Positions 14,803 to 21,807 of a stretch of 64,000 nt of DNA are shown piece after piece (within the stretch, counting starts at the first letter, position 1; every line of letters begins with the position of its first letter). Under the pieces are notes generated by a model, which saw only the letters and a list, made by a program, of their open reading frames with translations, ran no database searches and was not told the DNA's origin. The stretch covers positions 196,078-260,077 of the forward strand of contig JADJPY010000004.1 in assembly GCA_016713005.1 (NCBI GenBank), given 5' to 3'. The position numbers and the translations under genes are program-made. Source of the DNA: Ramlibacter sp. Its GTDB lineage: Bacteria; Pseudomonadota; Gammaproteobacteria; Burkholderiales; Burkholderiaceae_C.

Positions 14803-17220
14803 TTACTTGATACATACCGACCGGACCTGCTTGAGGTCGGTCATTCCCAGCATGATTTTTTCCATGCCGTCCATCTTGAGCGTGCGCATCCCGCTTTGGA
14901 CAGCACACACAAAGAGTTCGGCCACCCTGGCACGCTCTTGAATCAACTTCTTGACATCTTCGTCAGCAATCAGGAGTTCGTGTAGGCCGATACGGCCCTT
15001 GTACCCCGTCTTGTTGCATTTGTCGCAGCCCACAGGACGATAGAACTTGAGTTTTCCGTTCTCGCCGTAGAGCTTGAGCCAGCTGTCGTACAAATTCTTG
15101 GCCTCAGCAGCGTAATCCGCTTTCCATGCGGGGGTATGCCTGAGGTCTTCTGCATACTCGGCCACAAAGGTTTTTATTTCCTCTGCGTCAGGGGTATAGC
15201 TCTCCTTGCAGTCGCAGAGTCGCTTTGCCAGTCGTTGCGCCAGGATGCCCAGCAAGGCATCGGCGAAATTAAAGGGGTCCATGCCCATGTCCAGCAGGCG
15301 GGTGATGGATTCGGGCGCGGAGTTCGTGTGCAGTGTCGAGAACACCAAATGGCCTGTCAGCGAAGCCTCGACGCCCATGGAAACGGTTTCCTTGTCCCGC
15401 GACTCGCCCACCATGATGATGTCCGGATCTGCCCGGAGGAACGCCCGCATCACCAGCGCGAAATCAATGCCCGCTTTCTTGTTGACCTGCACCTGACGCA
15501 ATCCACGCTGTGTGATTTCGACCGGATCCTCTGCAGTCCAGATCTTGGTGTCCGGCGTATTCAGGAACTTCAGGATCGAGTGCAACGTTGTCGTCTTGCC
15601 GGAACCCGTCGGGCCACAGACATAGAACAGGCCATACGGCTTGCTGACGGTCCTTTCAACTCGATCCCGATTGTGCGGTGTCAGCCCCAGTTTTTCGAGC
15701 GGGATAGGCTCACCCGCAGCCAATATCCGCATGACCACATCCTCCACACCGCCTGCAGAGGGAATCGTTGCCACCCGCAGTTCAATGTCAAGCGGTCCAT
15801 ATTTCTTGAACTTGATCTTGCCGTCCTGAGGTTTGCGCTTCTCCGAAATATCGAGATCGCACATGATCTTGAGTCGCGTAACCAGCGCCTGGCGAAAATG
15901 GGACGGAACCTCAATGTAGGGCTGCAAGGACCCATCAATGCGCAGGCGTACACCCGTTTTCGCCTTGCCCGGCAACGGCTCAATGTGGATGTCGGACGCC
16001 TTCATGTTGTAGGCGTCAACAATGATCTTGTTCACGAACTTCACGAGTTCGTTGTCCGCTGCAGCCGACTCCAGAGAAGAGTCGTCCCCACTTTCGTCGT
16101 CGATAGGGCCGCCCAGATCGGCGAGAAGCTCGTCAATCGAACCGCCTTCGACCCCAGCGCCATACAACTGCCCAAGGGTCTCTTCAAATTCTGTCTGCGT
16201 GGTCACGCGATATGAGAACTTGGTCATCCGCGAGAACACCTGGGGAACAATGCGGGAGCCACGCACTGCCTCAGGATCCACGCACATGATCACCAGACCA
16301 TCGGGGGATTCTTCTACAGGTATCCAGCCCTGCTCCACAACGAATTCCCGCTTGAGCGGGCCGTGCAACATCTCGGAGCGGATGCGGCCGGAGTTGAAAG
16401 GTTCGTAGGGAACACCGAAGAACTTCGACAAAGAAGGTCCAATTTGGGCCGGCCGGATCTGGAAATCCGACATCAGCAGGTGTTCAACGGATTTCGCTTC
16501 TTCACGTGCCTTCTGGATGCACTGTTGCAATTCGTCGGAGGTGAGGACGCCGTCCGAGACCAGACCGTCGTACTTGGTGGCCTTGCGTCGCTGGCCCTCG
16601 GCTGCTTTCTGCATCCGCTGACGTATGGCAGTGGCCAGCGTCTTGCACAGCTGGTGTGTGCCGTTGATTTCCAGATCCCCGAATGGAACATCACTTTTGT
16701 TGTTGATGACCTGAAGAACGCCGTGCAGCATCTTCCCGTCAAGGATTGGCGTCACCAGCATCTGCTTTGTCCGGTAGCCTGAGCGCTTGTCGACTTCCTT
16801 CAGGAAGCTCAGGTTCGGATGTATTCTTTTCAGAGCCTCGTCGTCATAAACGTCGGCGATATTGACTGGCTCCCGGCTCATGGCCACATAGCCAGCGATG
16901 CTTTGGGCACTGATTGGAAGCTTCAGGTCCTTGCTCGTATTGAGACCTGTCTTGATCTTTGAAATGATGGCCGTACCATCCTCGTTCACGGCATACAGGG
17001 TCAACCGGTCCGCGTTCAGGAGCTTGCAGATGTCCTGACTGGCCTCCAGCATGATCTGGTCAATGTTCTCGGTTTCATGGATCCGGGTTGAGACCTGCTG
17101 CAACTGGCGGTAGAACAGCGCCTCGAAGGTGACGCCGCGCTTTTCGGGAGGCAGCATCTGCGAATCAAAGAACGCCTGTTCAGAATCCTTTTCTGAAGCG
17201 GGTTTGAGAACTGCATTCAT
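14803..17220 (-). CDS. GAF-domain GspE/PulE-type secretion/pilus ATPase
   Basis: 805 residues from MNAVLKPASEK, whose ATG overlaps the upstream stop. Order: a GAF domain (about 45-200, ADRLTLYAVNEDGTAI...GVLQVINNK); a T2SSE N-terminal domain (about 225-330); a GspE/PilB catalytic core from about 390 with Walker A GPTGSGKTTT (about 535), Asp box AEDPVEI, Walker B RADPDIIMVGESRD and His box STLHTNSAPESI; a Cys4 element (CDCKE and CDKCNKTGYKGR). Unlike housekeeping PilB it carries a cyclic-nucleotide/small-molecule-type GAF domain. It is the last gene of an operon with a cyclase, phosphodiesterase, FHA protein, phosphatase and kinase. Confidence 0.9.
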   Translation of the reverse strand: MNAVLKPASEKDSEQAFFDSQMLPPEKRGVTFEALFYRQLQQVSTRIHETENIDQIMLEASQDICKLLNADRLTLYAVNEDGTAIISKIKTGLNTSKDLKLPISAQSIAGYVAMSREPVNIADVYDDEALKRIHPNLSFLKEVDKRSGYRTKQMLVTPILDGKMLHGVLQVINNKSDVPFGDLEINGTHQLCKTLATAIRQRMQKAAEGQRRKATKYDGLVSDGVLTSDELQQCIQKAREEAKSVEHLLMSDFQIRPAQIGPSLSKFFGVPYEPFNSGRIRSEMLHGPLKREFVVEQGWIPVEESPDGLVIMCVDPEAVRGSRIVPQVFSRMTKFSYRVTTQTEFEETLGQLYGAGVEGGSIDELLADLGGPIDDESGDDSSLESAAADNELVKFVNKIIVDAYNMKASDIHIEPLPGKAKTGVRLRIDGSLQPYIEVPSHFRQALVTRLKIMCDLDISEKRKPQDGKIKFKKYGPLDIELRVATIPSAGGVEDVVMRILAAGEPIPLEKLGLTPHNRDRVERTVSKPYGLFYVCGPTGSGKTTTLHSILKFLNTPDTKIWTAEDPVEITQRGLRQVQVNKKAGIDFALVMRAFLRADPDIIMVGESRDKETVSMGVEASLTGHLVFSTLHTNSAPESITRLLDMGMDPFNFADALLGILAQRLAKRLCDCKESYTPDAEEIKTFVAEYAEDLRHTPAWKADYAAEAKNLYDSWLKLYGENGKLKFYRPVGCDKCNKTGYKGRIGLHELLIADEDVKKLIQERARVAELFVCAVQSGMRTLKMDGMEKIMLGMTDLKQVRSVCIK

Positions 17221-18008
17221 AGTTCGAACTCCTGACCTGCACGCAGCCACCGGATGTCGTGAGTGACGTTCGGACCAAACGGCTGGGTTTGGTCAAACCG
17301 CTGGATCTCTGCCATGATCAGCTCGGTTTCAGCGGGCTTGGTGTGCGTGATGTAGATGGGGTAGTTTTTCCCTCTGTCGATGCAATCGAGCTCTTGGGCA
17401 AGCACGTTGGGAGACAGGTGGAGACTGCGACGCGCCAGGTCCCGCTCACGGTTGCTGAACGCAGTTTCGATCACCAGAACCGCGACATTGAGCTCGTTGA
17501 CCCGCTTCCAGAACGCAGGATTCCGTTCGGTATCTCCAGAAAAAATCCAGCAGCCTCGACCCGCCGTCACGGCGAATCCCACAGCAGGTACTGTATGCAC
17601 TGCCGGCAGCACCTCCACCAGTTTGTCCCTCAGCTTGAGAGTGTGACCCGTGTGAATCTCGTGAAAACTGATGAACGGCTTCTCTGGCGTAGGTATGCGC
17701 GAAAAATCGGGCCAGATGACATTGTTGAAAATGTGAGTCCGCAAGGCCTGGATGGTGCCGGCCAACGCATGGATGCGTACAGGGGTCGTGCGCTGCGAAG
17801 CTATCGAGTCAATCATCAGCGGCAATGCCGCAATATGGTCCAAGTGGGAATGCGTCAGCAGGACGTCGTCGATCCGAGCCATTTCCTCCAGTGTCAGATC
17901 GCCGACACCAGTACCCGCGTCCACAAGCACGTCTCCATCGACCAGAAAAGACGTGGTCCGGCAGTCTCTGGCAATTGCCCCCGAACAGCCCAACACACGT
18001 ACCTTCAT
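17217..18008 (-). CDS. Metallo-beta-lactamase fold class II cyclic-nucleotide phosphodiesterase-like protein
   Basis: 263 residues. Begins MKVRVLGCSGAIARDCRTTSFLVDGDVLVDAGTG and carries the metal motif HSHLDH, then HTVPAVGF, a FSGDTE Asp site and ITHTKP. This is the pattern of class II 3',5'-cAMP phosphodiesterases (PdeA/CpdP type) more than of lactamases or RNase Z. It overlaps the GspE gene by ATGA and sits nine bases after the cyclase gene, so one operon would make and destroy the cyclic nucleotide. Substrate is inferred from family and context only. Confidence 0.82.
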   Translation of the reverse strand: MKVRVLGCSGAIARDCRTTSFLVDGDVLVDAGTGVGDLTLEEMARIDDVLLTHSHLDHIAALPLMIDSIASQRTTPVRIHALAGTIQALRTHIFNNVIWPDFSRIPTPEKPFISFHEIHTGHTLKLRDKLVEVLPAVHTVPAVGFAVTAGRGCWIFSGDTERNPAFWKRVNELNVAVLVIETAFSNRERDLARRSLHLSPNVLAQELDCIDRGKNYPIYITHTKPAETELIMAEIQRFDQTQPFGPNVTHDIRWLRAGQEFEL

Positions 18009-18017
18009 CGGTGGCCC

Positions 18018-20267
18018 TCACTTGGTCTCGAAATTGGTTGCTCCGTCCCACCCGGGATCAAAGGGCAACAATCTCATTGAGGCTACCCGCTCCGAGTAGA
18101 GCTGGTAAAGGTATTTTTTGGCATTCGCTCTTTGCAGGTTCAGCAGATGGACGTCACACTGGTCCCAATCCTGTGCTCGGTATGACTTGAGAAAGGCAGC
18201 CCACGTCTTCAACTCCGAGGTCTGCTCCTTTTCGATCCGATCCAACGGTGCCAGAGGCCAGAAGATCGAAACGGCCTGCTCTTTTCCCTTGACCCGCACC
18301 CGATCCAGCTCCTGCCAAGCGAAGTCCGGTGCCAGTTTTCGCGTGGACTCACTCACCACGATATCGACCCCGTAGGTCTTGGACAAACCCTCGAGCCTCG
18401 AGCCCAGGTTGACCGAGTCGCCAATCACTGTATAGCTGCGGCGAATGTCCGATCCCATGTCCCCGACGCACATGGTGCCGGTATTCAGGCCAATGCCAAT
18501 TCCTATCTCGGGAATCCCTTTGGCCCTGTGCTCTTCATTGAGCTTACGGATGGCATTGGACATCTCGAGGGATGTCTTGACGGCCAGGCTGCCATGATTG
18601 GGCAGGTCCACGGGAGCACCCCAGAAGGCCATCACACAGTCACCCATGTATTTGTCAATGGTGCCGCGATTGGCGCGGATCAGGTCCGTCAGGCGACTGA
18701 ATACCCCATTGAGCAGCTCCTGCAATTGCGTGGGCTCCATCCTCTCGGACATTTTGGTGAAGCCGCGCATATCGCAAAACATCACCGTCAATTCCTTGCT
18801 GGCAGCCTTCATGCTATAGCTGTCAGGGTCCTTCACCATTTCGTCGACGAGTTCGGGCGGTACATAGGTGCCAAACAGATGCGCGAGTTCGCGCTTCGAG
18901 CGGCTTTCGACAAAGTACCCATAGCTCATGTTCAAGGCGAAAGCGGTAAGAGACATGACCAAGGCGCCAGCCAGAGGCAACACGAGTCCATAGCCCAGGA
19001 ACAGCCAAAAATTGAGAGCCACGATCACAGAAACGACAGCCAAGCTGAGCAACACCGCTCGGGGAGCTGAAAGCAAGGGGAGCGCAAACGCAAGCAACAG
19101 CCCGGACAGGACAAGAATCACCACCTCAAATCCCATGGCGTAGTCGGGCTTGACGAAAACCTTTCCATCCAGGAATCCGGATATCACGTTGGCATGGGTT
19201 TCAACACCGGGGTAGGTCTCGCCGACCGGGGTAACGCGCAAGTCGAGCAAGCCTGGTGCCGTCGTTCCCAGCAATACGATCTTGTTTGCAAGCGCTCCGG
19301 GCGGCACCCTCTTTGCAAGAACATCCGCTGCGGACAAGTACCGGAATGACCCTCCAGAGACGCCCCCGCTCCCTCGAAACGGCACCAAGGCGGCTACCCG
19401 GTCATCCACAGGGATCGCGAGCGTTTTGTCGCTTTGCCTGAGGAGAATGCTTTCCAGGCGAGGGTAGTTGCGGGCCAGAAAGCGTTCTTGTGGGAATCCG
19501 GGCTCCACCTTGGGCAATCCGGCCAGCATCCGGAACATGGCCAGAGAAAGCGACTCGTAGTACTCGCCTTTGTATTCGGCCAACAGTGGTACCGACCGGA
19601 CCACGCCGTCACCTTCGGTAATGGAATTGAAAAACCCAGCCATTGGCGCAGATTTGGCCAACTGGTCGATGTTCGACCCAAAGCCGTTCCAGCTCGTGAA
19701 CTTGATCTGGCGCCCAAGCAGCGCCTGCTTCTGCATGACCGGAGCCGGCAACGTCCCGCTGGTTCTACCGTCACGGTCGCTGGTGAAGTAATAGCCCATC
19801 ACCACCGGTCTCTTTTCGAGAGACTTGGCAAAGGTCGCGTCGTAGTCCAGTGAACCTTGAATCTGGTTCAAGCGCTCCGCAAAGCCCGGCTGGTCGCGGA
19901 GCTCAGTTTGCGCAAGTTGTCGAAGGCGTTTGAGTCCGGAGCTTTCGTCGGCCTCGGCGAACACAACGTCAAACCCGAGCAGTGCGGCCTTTTGACCATC
20001 AAAAATTTCGTCGACCAACTGCCCCAGGCGATTCCTGCCCCAGGGCCAACGCCCTACTTCTGCCAAGCTCTTTTCGTCAATATCGACGATGACTATCCTG
20101 TCGTCCAACGTGCGTGGCATGGTTGCACGCAGGCGGGCATCGTAGATGATGTCATCCAGCCTTTGGAGCACTCCTATCCCGAGCACGTCGCTGGCGTGCA
20201 TCAGCGTAAAGAGCAACGGTACGAGCGTTACCGCAACTCGGGGCCAGTGCCGGGATAGTGATGCCAT
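18018..20267 (-). CDS. CHASE2-domain class III adenylate cyclase
   Basis: 749 residues. TM1 (about 10-28), periplasmic CHASE2 sensor (about 30-360, VDIDEKSLAEVGRWPWGR), three TM helices (about 362-449), then a class III cyclase domain (about 490-665). Both metal Asp residues are present (FCDMRGF and KYMGDCVMAFWG). The Lys before YMGD and the Thr of SYTVIGDSVNLGSRLE are the adenine-type specificity pair, so cAMP is the likely product. The transition-state Asn-x3-Arg is in NLGSR. The CHASE2-TM3 layout is shared with the kinase at the head of the operon. Confidence 0.9.
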   Translation of the reverse strand: MASLSRHWPRVAVTLVPLLFTLMHASDVLGIGVLQRLDDIIYDARLRATMPRTLDDRIVIVDIDEKSLAEVGRWPWGRNRLGQLVDEIFDGQKAALLGFDVVFAEADESSGLKRLRQLAQTELRDQPGFAERLNQIQGSLDYDATFAKSLEKRPVVMGYYFTSDRDGRTSGTLPAPVMQKQALLGRQIKFTSWNGFGSNIDQLAKSAPMAGFFNSITEGDGVVRSVPLLAEYKGEYYESLSLAMFRMLAGLPKVEPGFPQERFLARNYPRLESILLRQSDKTLAIPVDDRVAALVPFRGSGGVSGGSFRYLSAADVLAKRVPPGALANKIVLLGTTAPGLLDLRVTPVGETYPGVETHANVISGFLDGKVFVKPDYAMGFEVVILVLSGLLLAFALPLLSAPRAVLLSLAVVSVIVALNFWLFLGYGLVLPLAGALVMSLTAFALNMSYGYFVESRSKRELAHLFGTYVPPELVDEMVKDPDSYSMKAASKELTVMFCDMRGFTKMSERMEPTQLQELLNGVFSRLTDLIRANRGTIDKYMGDCVMAFWGAPVDLPNHGSLAVKTSLEMSNAIRKLNEEHRAKGIPEIGIGIGLNTGTMCVGDMGSDIRRSYTVIGDSVNLGSRLEGLSKTYGVDIVVSESTRKLAPDFAWQELDRVRVKGKEQAVSIFWPLAPLDRIEKEQTSELKTWAAFLKSYRAQDWDQCDVHLLNLQRANAKKYLYQLYSERVASMRLLPFDPGWDGATNFETK

Positions 20268-20315
20268 GGACCGCCAATATGAAAGCTCACGCCCTTCCCT
20301 GAACGGGAAAGCGAG

Positions 20316-20975
20316 CTAACTCTGGACAAACTGCATCTGGGTTCCTGCCAGCTCCAGCAGGTCACCGTTCTTGAGAGTGATGGGCTCAGCCGAGATCGGC
20401 GCCCCGTTCAGCGTCGGCTTGCTCGTCCCCTCTACGTGAGCAACGACAAATCCGTGGGGACGCTTGGTGATGGCGGCCACTGCGACGCCAGGCTTGCCTA
20501 TCGTAGTCACCACCTTGACGAGTGCAACTTCGCGCCCTGCAGCAGCGCCCGAAAGGACCTTGATCGCCGCGTTCTGTGGGCCTCCGTCAACAGCAGCAGC
20601 GCTGGCAGCTGCGGGCGCAGCTGCGGGCGGCGCCAAGCCAGCCGCCCCAGCCTTGATCACCATTGTTTTCTCGAAAGTTGCGCCGGCAACTTCGTTCATG
20701 AACTTGATCTTGTACTTGCCGATTTCGATCGTGTCGTTGTGCTGCAACAGCTGCTTCTTGACGGCCTTGCCATTGACGTAAGTTCCATTGGTGCTGTTCA
20801 GGTCTTCCAGATAGACCTCGTTGCCCATGAGCTGGATGACCGCGTGCTCCCCGCTGACCGCCAGGTTGTCAATCACGATGTCGTTATAAGGCCGTCGGCC
20901 CAGGGACGTGCGGTCCTTGGTCAGCTGAACTTCCTTTATGACGACACCGTCGATCGAAACGATCATTTTCGGCAT
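20316..20975 (-). CDS. FHA domain protein (tandem FHA, phosphothreonine reader)
   Basis: 219 residues from MPKMIVSIDG, preceded by AGGAG; the longer frame from 21029 lacks a site. FHA-1 (about 5-95) has the Arg of TSLGRRPYND, Ser41 in VSGEH and NSTNGTYVNG. An Ala/Pro linker leads to a degenerate second FHA (about 135-219: TTIGKPGVAVAAITKRPHGFVVAHVEG, LKNGDLLEL). Just after FHA-1 lies EKTMVIKAG (Thr104), nearly identical to EKTIVARPP in the kinase tail, so it may be phosphorylated and bound in GarA fashion. Encoded between the phosphatase and the cyclase. Confidence 0.9.
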   Translation of the reverse strand: MPKMIVSIDGVVIKEVQLTKDRTSLGRRPYNDIVIDNLAVSGEHAVIQLMGNEVYLEDLNSTNGTYVNGKAVKKQLLQHNDTIEIGKYKIKFMNEVAGATFEKTMVIKAGAAGLAPPAAAPAAASAAAVDGGPQNAAIKVLSGAAAGREVALVKVVTTIGKPGVAVAAITKRPHGFVVAHVEGTSKPTLNGAPISAEPITLKNGDLLELAGTQMQFVQS

Positions 20976-21018
20976 GGTCGACTCCTGTTTGCTGTTGATT
21001 TGTTTTCTGAAGATTCGG

Positions 21019-21807
21019 CTATTTGCCAAGCAGCCTGGAAATCAGTCCGCGCTTGCCTGAGCCTGCAGACGCCTGCACCAGCACGACCGAAATATTATCG
21101 CGTCCACCAGCCGCGTTGGCAGCGTCGACCAACTTGCGCGCCTTGGTGTCCAGAGGCAACTCCTCAGCCAGGAGGCTCGCGATCCCGGCGTCGTCAACCA
21201 TGTCGGACAAGCCGTCCGAACACATGACATAAATGTCTCCAGGCTCCACCCGATGCTCGTTGACTTCGACCAGCACTGCGTCTTCGACGCCAAGGGCACG
21301 AGTGACAAGATTCTTGTTCATCGAGGTCTGTGCCTGCTCCTCGGTGATCAGCCCTGCGTCGATCTGTTCCTGAAGCAGGGAGTGGTCCTTGGTAATCTGG
21401 GCCAATTGGCCGTCACGCAGCCTGTAGCAGCGCGAATCACCAATATGCCCCAGCATCAGCCTTGCGTCATGGTAGACGCCCACGACCAGCGTTGTTCCCA
21501 TCCCGGAATACTGGGGGTTTGCGTTGGCCGCATTGAAGATTGAGCGATTTGCATTGTCAACACAGATTTCAATCGCACGCCGCACATCCTTGGAACTCGC
21601 CTGCTTGCCCGCCTGGGAGAGCCAACGCCCCAGCTCCGACTTGATGAACGCTGTGGCCATCCCACTCGCAATTTCCCCGGCGTTGTAACCACCCATGCCA
21701 TCAGCAAGAATTGCCAGCTGTGTCGGGGCGTCAAAGTTGACGGAATCCTCGTTGTTTTCGCGCGCCCGCCCCGGATCCGTCAGCAGGCAGAACTCATACG
21801 TCATCAT
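21019..21807 (-). CDS. PP2C-type Ser/Thr phosphatase
   Basis: 262 residues. All PP2C metal motifs are present: RENNEDS, ILADGMGGYNAGE, GHIGDSRCYRL, CSDGLSDMV and GRDNISVVLV. It is a soluble Stp/PstP-like enzyme that should reverse the neighbouring kinase. Two adjacent ATG codons (21807, 21804); the first overlaps the kinase stop. Ends with a basic tail GKRGLISRLLGK. Confidence 0.93.
   Translation of the reverse strand: MMTYEFCLLTDPGRARENNEDSVNFDAPTQLAILADGMGGYNAGEIASGMATAFIKSELGRWLSQAGKQASSKDVRRAIEICVDNANRSIFNAANANPQYSGMGTTLVVGVYHDARLMLGHIGDSRCYRLRDGQLAQITKDHSLLQEQIDAGLITEEQAQTSMNKNLVTRALGVEDAVLVEVNEHRVEPGDIYVMCSDGLSDMVDDAGIASLLAEELPLDTKARKLVDAANAAGGRDNISVVLVQASAGSGKRGLISRLLGK

Noticed and set aside
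14803..17220. Calling the GspE-like ATPase pilB
   Set aside because: It has an N-terminal GAF domain and sits in a signalling operon without pilC/pilD. A housekeeping pilB is more likely elsewhere, so no symbol was given.
17217..18008. Beta-lactamase or RNase Z assignment for the MBL protein
   Set aside because: The N-terminus, HSHLDH context and ITHTKP end fit class II cyclic-nucleotide phosphodiesterases better, and it is next to a cyclase gene.
18806..18820. GCTATAGC in the cyclase gene as another family A repeat
   Set aside because: Only the short palindrome matches; the spacer and the GACGGGGGCTGG core are missing.
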